Source of the DNA: Sambucus nigra
Lineage: Eukaryota; Streptophyta; Magnoliopsida; Dipsacales; Adoxaceae
DNA: 64,000 bases
Direction: 5' to 3'
NCBI GenBank assembly: GCA_949130495.1
Contig: OX422214.1
Location: 256,188,187 to 256,252,186 of the forward strand
Shown: positions 25,099 to 37,439 of the stretch, piece by piece
How the letters are laid out: every line of letters starts with the position of its first letter
Numbering within the stretch: position 1 is the first letter of the stretch
Program-made: the position numbers and the translations under genes
Notes under the pieces: model-generated
Seen by the model: the letters and a program-made list of their open reading frames with translations, nothing else
Databases searched by the model: none
Told to the model about the DNA's origin: nothing

Positions 25099-26530
25099 CT
25101 ACTATCCCACAGTGTATTAGACCACCGATCCTGAAGTCCAAGACGACTTCTCGATTTAAATATAATTAAGTGTTCACACATTTATTTCCCTATTCATCTC
25201 ACTTGTATCTAACTAACGATTAGCCTACAACACGCACTAACCTTCAACTAACTTTCCTAGGTTACCCAAACCAATTTCGGAACCCATAAGTCCAATCGCC
25301 CAACAAAAATGGCCTGAAAACAACACATATCAAAAATGGGATAAATCAATAAACTGAACCGGTTCACTGTCTAACCGAACCGATTCGTTATAGTGAACTC
25401 GTTCGCTTTCCCCCAGCGAATCGGTTCCATTTCCTGCCTGCCCTTTGTCTTCAACTATGGTATTTCACCCTTAGGGTCGATCCATGGAGCTCCTAAGCCT
25501 CCCTAAACACCCAAACACGAAACCTAATGTTATGTATTCATCACAGGTGTGTTTTACACCCAAATCAAACCCAAATCCATCAATATGTCATCCCAAACAT
25601 TAAGAATCATGATCTAACTACAGTAATTATGATTATTATTATCAAAATTTTAATCTCTTAACAAAACAGTCTTTAAAAATCATTATTCATATGATTTCTA
25701 CCCAGATTAAATAATTAAACTTGTTTAGATCAATCTATAATCATTAACATATGATTACTACACAAATTAATACTCATATCAATCTTGAATTCATTACAAA
25801 TTCCAAATTTAAAACAATGTTAATTATGAACATAATAAATCGCATAAATAACTTAAAGAATGTAAATACTTGCCTTTATGGAATAAATTCCAAGTTTCTC
25901 TTCTTCTTTGTTGGTTTTGTTTCCTAGATATGACTTATCCTTCTTCTCCAATATTCATCTCCTTTTTTTCCCTCCTATTTTATTTTCCTTTCTCTCTTAA
26001 CCCTAACAGCGTTAGGTTAGAATTGTATCTCCTAGCCATCCATCACCATGTTAATACCCCGTTAAACACTCTAATTTTCATATTAAGGTTAAGACCTATG
26101 GGTAAAAATACCATTATACCCATATACTAGCCATAATAGGTCTAAAAAGCCTTGGGGACTCAACCATAACCCCCAGGTTCCTATTATGGACTATTTAGGC
26201 CCATTCTGGATCACCGGTGCACTTGAAAAGGTCATCCGAGTTACCGAACTATAAATATACAATCATGCTTGGCACGTATATCCCAAATGCGTCATCAATA
26301 AATTCGTCACTTTTACTCGCTAATGATATAATAATTCTCACATTCCTATTTACTTATCACACATAAGTAAATGTTTTCTTCAAAAATATTTATCCAAAAC
26401 TTGTTAATTAATATTTATCAAAAACAAATTTAATTTCCTAATTAAATTGTAATCAAATATCCAAATTAAATTATAATTACGTTCACACGTGTAATTAAAA
26501 TACTATGAAAATACGGGGCGTTACAGGTAG

Positions 26531-27119
26531 TTCTCACAACCCAAAGTTACATTCCTTTCCACATCATCACTCATGATTTTAAAGCATACATATTTTTTAA
26601 CTCTAGCTATAATGATAAAAAAAATACACAAAAGGGGTTAATAGTGACACCGTTTCATCAAAATGTCACATAAAACTTTTAATTTACGATAGAAGTAGAA
26701 AACAAATCCATTTATTATATTTTGCATGGAAATGCTCAAGTTTATTGTGCAGTGTAAAGTGCATGAGTTATGATAAATACTTTAAAATAAAAGATTAATT
26801 TAGTAAGGAATTTCAATATATACAAATTTAAGCAAGGTGTATAAAATCCATAAATAAAACCACTAATACAATAACTATGCAGGTAAGTTTGAATTTAAGC
26901 TCATGGGATAAAATAATACATAATAAGTAAAGAATAATAATATTATACAAGGATAGAATCCAATGGTATGAACAAGAAAAGAACATATATAAATAATGAA
27001 AGAATGATAAAGGGAAATCAAGATGCCTATCAAACAGAGTAAACCAAGCACTAAAAGACACCTAAACTAAAAGAATCTTATTTGATCTTAAACAAGTACC
27101 GTTTATCATGGGATTTTAG
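26531..27119. other. Unassigned AT-rich sequence
   Basis: Follows the solo LTR. No protein similarity or repeat structure recognised; hydrophobic short frames on the minus strand look like chance. Confidence 0.5.
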
Positions 27120-27455
27120 TTAATCTCCATCAATAATTTGTTTATTAATCCAATCTGGTTCAATCTTCAAAGATTTAGATTTCGAAACCTCCTTGGGAAT
27201 TGTGAGAGGATCAAGCATTTTTTCTTTTGCCTTCCCTTTGGAAACATTTTGAGGGGCTTCCACCTTCTTCTTATCCTTCGTAGTGATATTTTTACCCTTA
27301 TCAAAATCACCTACATGTGATGCGGGTTGAAATAAAATATAAAGCTGCATAAGATGTCCAAACTTATTACAACACTTGCACATATAGGGTAGTGGAACAA
27401 TTGTGTCGACAAGGCATTTGGGTTGTTGCTTCCCAAGTCTAAAAAACTCTTTCAA
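27120..27455 (-). pseudogene. Zinc-knuckle ORF fragment, LINE ORF1- or gag-like
   Basis: A 111-codon frame with CKCCNKFGHLMQLY, that is C-x2-C-x4-H-x4 with Tyr where the last Cys should be. It is followed by a Lys-rich, low-complexity tail (KGKAKEKMLDP, KEVSKSKSLK). This layout (hydrophobic approach, knuckle, basic linker) is seen in plant LINE ORF1 / DUF4283-type nucleic-acid-binding proteins and in some gags. Its N-terminal side is cut by the LTR starting at 27465. I cannot choose between families from this piece. Confidence 0.45.
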
Positions 27456-27464
27456 GTGTCCTTC

Positions 27465-28580
27465 TTTAAGAGCATAATTTTATAATGCTCATCATATTTA
27501 ATTTTATTTAATTTGGCTTATCCCATTACAAACCATCATTAACGGTCAACCAACATTCTCATGATATCTCCACGATCTCACTAAGATACATTTATGTGAC
27601 CTTTCTACTTTTATGGTTCCATTATCATCGTGGAGGTATACTTGACTTACAGGTTTTTGAGAAGCATACATTTTATATTTTGGGATATTTTCTTTATAAA
27701 CCTTTGAGGCTATTTCTAAAGGATTTTAAAATGAAAAATGAAATTTTTGGGTTGTCATTATAATAAGAGTCAATCTCGTTTGAACGAGATTACCTCCTCA
27801 TTTTAACGAGGATCGAACGAGCATCTAACAAAACTTTCACTGCTTAGCAGAACTTTTTTCATTTTTACCTTGTTTAAAGAGTGTTCCAATGAAAAAGAGA
27901 TTTCATTTGAACGAACCTCATTTTCATTTGAACAAAGTCTCACTTTTTTTTCGAACAAACTTCTTTTTCGTTGGAACGAGCCGCCACCTTGATTTTTAAG
28001 CTTTTCTTATAAATACCTATGAAGATCTGAAAATTAGACTAACTTTACCAAAAATGAATTTCCCATATGTGTGCCAAAGTTCTTTGTTTTTGATTTCCAA
28101 AAATCATTTTTCTTTTACAAATCCAACATCCCATATGTGATTTGTGATATTTGAAGAACCCTAGTTTCCATACTCATATCCATAAACCCTTGCAGTGTTT
28201 CACTCTATGGTTGAACTTGTGGAACTATGGTTTCACTGCTGAAATAGAAGACGAAGGTTGATCGGTGGATACCGACGGAAGACTGCCTCTGGACTGGGTC
28301 CTATTCTATATACGTTATTGAAGATCTTGCGTGTCATACTTAGTGTCCTAAGTAGTTTAAAAATAATTTGTATCTTTTCATTACTATACAGTGCTAAATA
28401 AAGGTTTTACCCTGCCAAGGAACTTTTCCTCATTTCCGTGTTTGTATGTTTTATCGTGTTTATTGAGATTAAAAATTAGAGTACCTAATTAAACTAACAC
28501 TCGCATGCTAATGAAGATAAAATTTGACTAAACTTTAATTGGTGTGGCTTAATCTATCGTATGAATCAATCCATTGTATC
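27465..28580 (+). repeat. Plus-strand copia LTR (same family as 17625-18758)
   Basis: It starts with AAGAGCATAATTTTATAATG, matching the TGTAAGAGCATA... start of the other LTRs read on their own strand. It runs through the TTCGAA/AACGAG palindrome cluster (about 27770-27985), a TATA-like box (28008-28017), and ends near the shared CGTATGAATCAATCCATTG. A GTATCCTGAGC stretch just after resembles a worn primer site. No copia gag follows, so it is a solo LTR or a truncated element. Confidence 0.72.
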
Positions 28581-29387
28581 CTGAGCTTTCTCAACTTCCT
28601 TGTTGCAAAAGGAAGTTGAGAACATCACCTTCCTTTGATTTTCTTCGGGTATGGGTTGGGTTAAAGATTCGCAGATGGGTGATGAAGAAATGGAGTGGGA
28701 TGCCATTGTAACTTTATTATATAAAGAGATACCAAAACCAATGTCGCATTTATATGAAGCGGGCAACTTTGATCCAAATCATCCTATCGAATTTTTGAGA
28801 CCTATCTACCAAGTCTAGCTTAAAAGTGGATGCAGATAGACGCTTGGCCACAAGAAAAGAGATTTGGTCCTCAAGGGATATTCTCGAGTTTTCATTACTT
28901 ACTTCAATAAGTGGTTAACTACACACCACATGTGGAGCAAAAAAATAGTTCACACAACTCTCACTCACCATAACCATTTTTGTTCTCAACGTTGGCTAGA
29001 ATGATGGAGATTTCCATGTTATGCCTTTTGAGGTTCATGAGTTCCTTATGGAGCCTAACAAAATCCTCTTGAAGGTCATTTTCGTCTTCTTACTCAATAT
29101 TGCTCAAAGTTAGATTACAAATAATCAATTTTTCACTAGACGGATGGGATTTTAAAAATCCTCTAAATCATTCAACTAGTCAAATTTCTCTCTTACCATA
29201 AAATAGCATAATTATATTCTTGAGAGTCATCGTTTGAGTCCGATTCGTCATCACTAAAAGTGGATTGATAAGCGCTCTTACTACCACCATGACTCAAATC
29301 TGAGAGATATTGGTTCAACATATTTCCTCAACCACCCATGTTGCCCTGGTATTGACCTTTGGACCACGAAAAAGTTAGGGTGATCCC
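28581..29387. other. Degenerate sequence between LTR and Athila gag
   Basis: Minus-strand frames contain scattered gag-downstream-like text (for example DLQEDFVRLHKELMNLKRH near 29010-29080) but nothing that can be assigned firmly. Confidence 0.4.
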
Positions 29388-30347
29388 TCAACTTGAATTA
29401 TAAGTATTGGATAATGGGTCGTACTTTGGATTGTTTTGATAGAGGGCATTTGCTTTCTCGGTGAGGGCTTTGTGGGATGGAAGGGTAGGGAAACACTGTA
29501 CTAAGTGGTCGAAACTATAAAAAAGAAAATGCATAGGTGACCCTATATGTTGCACGACAACAGGTTTGGAATGGTTACCCTCTTTGCTAATTTCCAGAGC
29601 TTCTAAATGTCGGGGCAATGTAGAGACATTGAAATTTAATTCTAAACTTTGTTCTTCTTGGTTATCAATTCCCACGGAGTTTGTGGTGGTTCTAGAATCC
29701 AAATGGGCCCATCGTTGGGACTTTAGAGAAATAGATTCTAAGAATGTCCACTCATCGACCTCACTTTTTTTAGTGAAGTATCCACTACACATCAATTTTA
29801 GCATAGATCGAGTAATATAGCCAAAACCCTCGTATAAAATTTGGATTTGTTGACCCAATTCTATTCCATGATGAGGACATTGCAGTAACAAGTCCTTAAA
29901 TCTTTCCATATACATCCACAAAGCTTTTCCCTATTTTTGAATAAAGGTATTGATGGCGTGCTGTATCAATCCCGTCTTTTGGTTAGGGAAAAACTTTGTT
30001 AAAAACTCGACACTCAATTGGTTCCAAGTAGTGATGGAATTTGGTTTTATTGAGAGTAGAAAACTCTTTGATTTGTCTTTCAAAGAAAATGGAAATAATT
30101 TTAGTCTAAAAATATCATCAGTGAGTTGTTGTAACTTAACTATTCCGCAAATTTCTTCGAACTCGTGAACATGAAGTTATGGATATTCCTTTTCAATGCC
30201 TCAAAAGATGGGAAGTAAATAAATTATTCCCGACTTGAATTCAATATTATTCGAATTGTGTGGGGGCAAACACATGCATGATGGCCGGATGACCCTATTC
30301 GGATAAGGATAATCCTTTAGGACACGGGTTGATAATTGATCTCCCAT
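29388..30347 (-). pseudogene. gag: Athila-like Ty3/gypsy gag with two nonsense codons
   Basis: One frame of 320 codons from the ATG at 30347 to the stop at 29388, interrupted at 30201-30203 (TGA) and 29931-29933 (TAG). The retrotransposon gag domain is clear: DIFRLKLFPFSLKDKSKSF, SITTWNQLSVEFLTKFFP, then ERFKDLLLQCPHHGIE and ILYEGF. This matches the gag of Athila-type elements, in which gag forms the particle that packages the RNA. An Asn/Tyr-rich tail near 29388-29450 is also typical. No protease or RT follows; the downstream side runs into other debris. It would be in the right family to mobilise the tRNA-Asp-primed LARD, but this copy is dead. Confidence 0.85.
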
Positions 30348-33300
30348 TTCAACAAAAATCAAGTTCCTACCCACAAAAGTAATAGGAATGGTATACTCTG
30401 CTCTAGATAAACGACCGGTAGAATGTCGAAACCAACCTCACATACACCGGACTCACTCGAATTACTTTTTGTTTATTTTTTTTTTTATAATTATTTTTTT
30501 TGAAAGAAAAATAATTAATCTGACTCAAAACCACATAGTTTCTAAGTTAGCACAAAGAAATTTGAGTTATCTAAATTAGGTGAGGGGAAGTTCAATTTTT
30601 AAGATCTAGTTTTCCTGAGATTATTCGACAACAATGTGGTCTCTGAAATAATCTCTCTAATTAAAGAGCTTCTAATTCTTGACGATGGAGAATTTAAAAG
30701 ACGGCCAACTCCGGACTATCGCCTCAAATACCATTTTTTTCCTCCAGGCAGGTTGTCGATATGAAGAATCATTAAAAACCACCAATCATAGTCACGGTCA
30801 AAATGGGACTGATTTGATAATTTTGTGTTTGGAGTAGCTTTTAATCCTAGCCTTGAAAAAATGTGCCTATAAGCTATGTGATACCCTATGGCCAATGTCT
30901 AATCAATTTAAATTAAAATTATGGCACGGGTAATGCAAATGCTCGGGTAGCTTAATGATTTGTGGGCCAAGGAAGGGTGATGAAATCCCCACCTTATCTT
31001 GCAATTGGGTTTTTTCTCTTAAGTCAAATTATGCAACGTGCTTATTGAAATGTGCAAAAATAGTTTCACGTAAGGAGCACACAAGACTTACCTCCGGCGT
31101 GAACTTTCTACAGTCACCTTTTGACACCGGGCCAAAGTTTTATTTGACGTCGGGCAGAGGGAAACGTCGCCTACATTTCAGTCGTCTCCGAGAGAACCTT
31201 ATGCGCGTGACAAGATTGCACAAGTAATTTCAACGCTCCCACACGATTGCCATTTTTTTGGAAATATTTTTTTCCGTCTCCTTTCTTTTTGTTCCTACAA
31301 AATAACACCAAAAACAACTATACCAAGCGTAAGGTGCATCACAAGAATATTAAATACAAATATAATCACACATGCACGTACGTTATATTTTTACACAAGA
31401 GAAAAAAAACAGAAAACAAAAAAAAGATAAAACTATAAGAATATATTTTATATATATATATATTGAAAAAGAAACAAAATTTCACGCTACTGGATTTTTT
31501 ATTTTAAATACAAAAACTATGAAATATGGAAATTTCAGAAAGAGAAAAATTACTTTTTCAAAATTTTCAATTTTTTACGTACTTTGCGAAAGAACTATAA
31601 TTAAAAAGAACAATTTACTTAAGAAAGACTGAAATATGATTTTAAATAATTTTGTATTTACTGAAAAAGAATAAAATTTTATCCTACTGGAATTACAAAA
31701 AAATTATTTTTTTATCTTTTTAAAATGAAATATTTTTTATATATATCACAAAACTATGAAATCTCGAAAGTTAAAGAAAAAATTAATATTTCAAAATTCT
31801 CAAAATTTTTAACCACTTTGTGAGATAACTAGTGTAAAAAACGACTGAATTCTGCCATTTTTTTATGTAGTTCTTTCCTAGTGCTCTCCTAAAACCAGGA
31901 TATTTTCTAATGATGCCCATAACATCAACGAGTTATGTGGGACTAAGCTTGGGATTCCTGAAATTCGTTATTGTTACACGTGAATGAACGAGGGTATTTA
32001 CTATAACAACTCACCAAATACAGGAATTTAATCCCTTAAATAACCAAAAATTCCTAGGTAACCCTCAGACTTTTATTAAATTACCAAATTGCCCCTAAAC
32101 AACATCATGCTAGTATTCACACCTTATACCACCAATTGAATCCAAACTTGAACCCAAAGTATTATCAAATTTCATATACTTAATATTTAAATTATGAACC
32201 AATCCCCTAAGTTTGAGAAATTACAATAAGCCCCTAAAACTTTTAAAAGTTAGTTAAAATCCCTAAAAACTAACCGATAAACTATCAAAGGACCAACTTT
32301 AAAACCAAACTTATCCCGCTTTCATCCTCTCCTAATCTGGACCAGCTAGCATGCCTCATGGCAATGTACCACATGGAGTACCAATGGTGCCCATTTACCC
32401 TCACATGGTACATGGTTGAAACTTGCACAAACAAAAGTTAAAACCACCTTTCTTTCATCCAATAAGCTCTCCCCCACGAACCCTATATGAACCCCTAGTT
32501 ACCACTGTGAAAACTCACCCCATTGCAGTGATATTCCCAAGTAAACTTTTGAGTTTTCTTGCATCTTTATCATTTCATGTGTTTATTTATATTCCTAGCA
32601 TTTGATTGTGTTTCTACACTTACTTATAGTAAAATTATGCATTTAGAAGAAATTTCTAACGTGAGAATGTGACTAAACCAGCTTGAATAACAGAAAACTC
32701 CATTAAGCACGAGTCTAATGATGGATTTCGTACTCTTAACTTTGAACTAGTTTCTAACTGAGATAACTCAAGCTCTGGGTTTAAGGATCCTAAGCGCAAT
32801 GCCTGATTGGAAAAGAAACTAGTTTTAATGCCCCAAATCAAAGTTTTAAAATTACTCTTATGAAATTTCCAGAACTTAAATTAAAAGCCTATGGAGAATC
32901 AAAATCATTAAAACCAAACTTGTTCGATTGCATTTTGAGCATAGAACATGAAATTCACCATGTCATAAACAAAATCATAACATATAAACATGAATATTCG
33001 GGTCAGACTTTTGCCACTTTTATAGAAATTCAATAGCTCGAACCTGTCCACCAAAATCCTAAAAATATATTAGCTTTATTTGACCTAAATAATTTATATA
33101 AAAAGTTTGGGTCGGTTTTGAAATACTTGGAAAAACTACCATGGGGTAAGTGTAAATGGAAAGTTTAATTTTTGAAGTTTAAAACCAGTTTCTCGAGATT
33201 TTTCTTTCTAGGAATCCAAATGGGGTGATCTCATATACTAAATTATTCAGAGTAAAAAAAATAGAATTTTTGGAAAAAAATTGATTGGGGATGCACCCTT

Positions 33301-35129
33301 ACACGCTGTGTCAAATCCCAAAAGCGTCTGATGTTGACTTCACTCTCGCGCGTGTATATTACATAATCTCCTACCTTAGTTTTGTTGACTTTAGGGTTTG
33401 TAAAATTTAACCTTGTATTTGAACCATTTTAGATAGTTCCTGAATCAAAGTTGTGTAATTTTTTAAGTGGAATCCACCGTTTAATGGTGCTTTCAAAATT
33501 TGTTTTCTAATTTTATTATTGCCCACACGTTCCATTTCCCCAATTTTTTCTCCACAAACCCTTTGAATCCATAAATACCTTTATTTTCCTACACCTAGCC
33601 TAGCCTATGTTACAGTTCTATAAAGTTTTATATGATCCCAGGGCCAATGTGATTAAAAGTCATAATAATTGTGATAACCTATCAAAGGATGTTTCACCTC
33701 CCATTATGAGCGATAACCTTTCATTAAGATTATAATTTTTTCATGTTTTATATAACGTTGTTCATTAATGACATGTGTGTGGACTTGCTTCCTTTTATAA
33801 TAACTCATTTAATAATCCTTATGTAAACCTCTTAAAACATTTCAGTTCAAATTAAAAAGCTAACAGAAAATAGGACCACTCTTACTTTTCCACTTTCATA
33901 ACTGTTAATTCAAAAAATTGCACCTGAATGCCAAAATATAATATAAATAAATTATTTTGGTTTAAAATAAAGGAAAATAGGTCTCATATATGACTAAGAT
34001 ATGTTTGATATTATAAGGGAGAGAGAGAGTACACTGTGACGAGACTCCTCGAACTAAAAACCCACCATTCTCTCTCTAACTGGCCCATTTTAAACTCTCT
34101 AAATCCACTACCATAGGAACACTAATACCCCACAAGCCGCACTCCAAGATCACTTACACTTTTAATAAATAATATACTAACTTAGGCATGAGAGAAAGAA
34201 ATGGAAACAGCCTAAAACCCATACCAAACAAATAAAAGAAATAAACCGGTGAAAATAGAACTCCAGTTCGAGGGGAATGGAGTTACCTTCCTCGACAGAT
34301 CCACCATGCCATCCATGCCGGAGTTACCTTACTTGACACATCCAACGTGTATGGCCCACACACCAAAGAAATACTCATCAGCAAAGCTTTGAAGGGAGGT
34401 TACAGAGATAAGGTTCAGTTGGCTAGCAAATTCAGTATCAATGGGATGGAGATATGGGGGGATCTGGCCTATGTAAGACCCGCCTGTGAGGCGCCTTAAC
34501 ATAGATTGCATCGATATTTATTACTAGCATCGTATTGATTCTCGTGTCACAATCGAAGTCGCAGATTTGAAGATATGTAAGTGTGAGTTAAGAATGGGTA
34601 AAATAAAAAATACTGAAATTAAGGGTAAAAAAATTAACGTCGGAGTTACCTTGTGAGTTCCGATTTGTAGTCATCGGGGATGTGTACCTCGATCTACGTT
34701 GTTCGGTTTGGATGTTCTGAATTGAGGGTCCGATTAGAGGGTTTACACCCATACATACATGGTGTTTCCACGAAGTATATGGAATTAAAACAATAGCAAC
34801 CTTGATCTACGTGTATAAAGGAAAGAAAAATAATGAATAAAAAGTAAATACTCACCTAGGTAGTTACGAATTTGAGAGAGACACCCATGTCCGAGGTTAG
34901 AGAGAGAGACAGGGAGAGAGTAGGAGTGGTCGTTTTTTGGTAGAGATGTGATGAGTAAAAGAGGTGGAGTGTTAAAGTGAAATATTTGGAAAATCGGCTT
35001 TAGGCGGGAGACAGAGAATATTTTCTCGAGCCTTGCACTTAACTGTGCACCATCTTGAACCCTCATCTCTGACCTCTGTCTTGAACCCTTTCATTCAAAC
35101 TCTCGTGATAAATCTCAATCGTGAGTTGA
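30348..35129. other. Long AT-rich stretch without recognised genes
   Basis: Expected place for the Athila leader and 5' LTR, but no tRNA-Asp primer site or LTR partner was found. 30955-31227 has a short open plus-strand frame without known motifs. 31870-33600 reads like LTR sequence but has no matching copy here. A (GA)n run lies at about 34018-34029. 34200-35100 repeats the phrase ggagttacctt three times (about 34278, 34320 and 34640), hinting at a small diverged repeat. No function assigned. Confidence 0.45.
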
Positions 35130-36725
35130 TAAAGACCAAACCCAACAGAGGACGAAGCTTGTTGAACGTCTCCTTTTAGCTCGAAGAATGCCTCATTTTA
35201 GCTCGATAATCTCCCTCCTAAAATCTTGACTGTCAGTTTGAGCAGCTCGAGCAGATGACGAAGAGGGACCTCGCAGCACAAGAGGTGGGAAAGATGGAGT
35301 GTTTTCCTAAAGAAAACCAATTTATCTCCTCAAAGCATCATTCTCACTCTGTAATATCTTCCCTGCATAGTTGACTTCGGACACATCCAGAAGCTTTTCC
35401 TTCAAGGCTTCCATCTCCTCTTGCACCAAGGCACCAAATTCCTCCATTTACTCGAGCCTATCTTTAAGCTTAGCGACCACCTCATATTGGTCTTTATATT
35501 CCTAAGTTCTTGCCTCGAGGGATATACATATCTTTATAAAGGTCTTGCACGCTTGATCGCTTATGTTTGGGCCAAGAATCTGACCTACGCAGGAGTTAGT
35601 GGGAATATAATCATCTAAATCAATGGGCTACAGTCAACAGAGCAAGCAACAAAGGCAACAAGTATCAGTAACAAGATAAAATTTTGCTTTTCATTCAATA
35701 AAAAGAAAGGCACAAGCCAATATAAAGAAAGAAAAACTAAAAATACAACTTCAGAACAAAAAAAAAACCAGAAATTCCTAGCAGGACTTTAAGAGGCATC
35801 AACCTTGTCAGAAGACGATGGCCCCTTTCCCTTATCAACAACTTGATCAGCAGCAACCTCACCCCACCAGCACTAGGGTTTGTAGGAGAAACTCCTCTAG
35901 GTGGAGAAATGACCTCCACCGAATTGATCGGAGCAATTATTACAGTAGGAATAATGGGCTCCACCATGTCTGAGTATCAGGGCGAACAGTCGGGGGGGCT
36001 TCAATGAGCATAGGGTTGGGTCTTAGATGGTGGAAAACATGTCAGAATCAACGGTAACTCCATTAGAAGTCAAGGATTGATCCCAACCCCTTTTAAGGCC
36101 CACTTATCGGACATAGGTAATTTGGTGCTCATCATCATCATATATTGACTCCTAGACCTCATTGTAGTTGCTTTCCTAGAAGGTCATTGCTTCCCCTCCA
36201 ACTTGCCCACCTTAGAGACTAAGTCCTTGTTTACCTCAGCCGCTGCTAGTTTATCATCAATCGCAGTATTATAGGCAGCTCAGAGGTCGGCCAACTCCTT
36301 CGTTGACTGCACTTTCTCCCGATCGAAGGTTATCTTCATGTCTGCCAAACTCTTCTCGAAAGTTTTTAGAGCATCATCCAGCTCTATGTTCCTTCTTGAC
36401 AGGTCGGCCCAACCACGAAGTAATGTGATATAGTCACAAAAAATTGAAAATCAGAAGATACACAAGTTAGCATAAGAAAATTCAAGAGAACAAGGAACAT
36501 GGCTAACTGATCTGATCCCATGCTCGTTGATCGCTGACGATCAGCTGCAAGCACTGCCCTCTCCAACAATAAAGGGGAAAGATGGGGGGTATCAGCCACT
36601 GATCACCCCTCAACAGTAATTATAGATGGCACTAAGGAGGCATGTGCCCTTCTCTTTTCCTCCTCTTTCTTTCTTTCTTTCTTTCTTTCTTCTTCTCTTT
36701 TTCTTTCTCTCTCTTTCCTCTCCTC
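35130..36725 (-). pseudogene. Coiled-coil C-terminal part of a gypsy-type transposon ORF
   Basis: Minus-strand pieces in order: a Glu/Lys-rich stretch coded by the CT-rich microsatellite (36657-36718), a segment ending QRSTSMGSDQ (about 36500), a probable intron (GT at about 36500 to AG near 36410), then coiled-coil text: RRNIELDDALKTFEKSLADM, TAIDDKLAAAEVNKDLVSKV (about 36150-36400). After a decayed linker comes EMEALKEKLLDVSEV and NDALRR (35300-35450), ending FPPLVLRGPSSSS. Layout resembles the C-terminal half of plant 'putative gypsy type transposon' (PF04195-like) proteins, whose N-terminal domain type is seen at 55.3-56.3 kb. At least four nonsense codons. Confidence 0.55.
36657..36718. 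repeat. (TTTC)n / CT-rich microsatellite
   Basis: Pyrimidine-rich on the plus strand, with six or so ctttCttt units. On the minus strand it lies in frame within the coiled-coil pseudogene and codes mostly Lys, Glu and Arg. Confidence 0.9.
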
Positions 36726-37439
36726 CTCTGTTCAAGAATACACGGTCCTTTTGTTAGCATCTTATGGAGAGAATATTTTTTATTTATGACCAACATGCTA
36801 AGTATGGAGCAAGTATAACTATGAGAAGTAAATGTACACTAATCATGGATATATAGAAGTGTGAAGCATGTGTTAGTGAGAAGTGGGTGTGAATATAAAG
36901 GTATGTACATAAGAAAACAAAACACCCATGTAAATAGAGTCTATCCCTCAACAATTTTAAAAATCCCCACCTGAAACACCCTCGCGCGGGGGCTGGGAGG
37001 AGGAAGAGGAGGATTTCGGTCCCGCATTCCGCTTCTCGTAAGGGAGTGCTTTGGCCGTCGTCGGTGTGGGGTAAAAATGTAGAGAGATGGAATCGCCAGT
37101 CTATTTTACTCAAAACAGACAAAATAAAATGAAGCCATCCTAAGAGACAGCTTCTAAAGACATACTGATACATACGAAACCAAAATGATTCGAGGGGGGT
37201 TCGGAGGCTATGTTAGGAAATGGGAAGGTGTTTATCACCCATTCCACCCTTCTAGTCTCTCATGGGTTAATGTTATTGTTTTCATCTATTTCTCCATGAG
37301 AAAGTGTGTGCGTGTATATGTAATGGAGAGAAGAATCACCGACTCATACCATAAAAGAGGTAGTGTGAATCATCCGTACGAATATCCTCGAAATTTATAT
37401 ATATATATATGAAAATAAAAAATGGAAAGATAGAAATTT
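36726..37439. other. Probable edge of a gypsy LTR
   Basis: Contains a short GC-rich island (about 36980-37060) and text such as gagatggaatcgcc and gggaaggtgtttatcaccc (37085-37240) that I associate with plant gypsy LTR or leader regions. It may be the left part of LTR copy A, but copy B has no counterpart. No gene called. Confidence 0.35.

Larger units (their letters stand above)
23659..26525 (-). repeat. Solo LTR with perfect target duplication
   Basis: 2867 bp with ends TGTAACGCCCCG (minus strand, at 26525) and TG...CA symmetry (TGTGATTCCC on the plus strand at 23659). It is flanked by the identical 5-mer GGTAG at 23654-23658 and 26526-26530. No gag-pol and no internal LTR pair. The ends and size resemble Tekay/Del-type gypsy LTRs. 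It contains two long microsatellites and a cluster of GAACCGGTTC / CGAATCGGTT-type motifs near 25355-25430. Confidence 0.8.

Noticed and set aside
36784..37173. 129-codon minus-strand frame across the GC-rich patch
   Set aside because: No motif; hydrophobic and low-information, over a presumed LTR edge.
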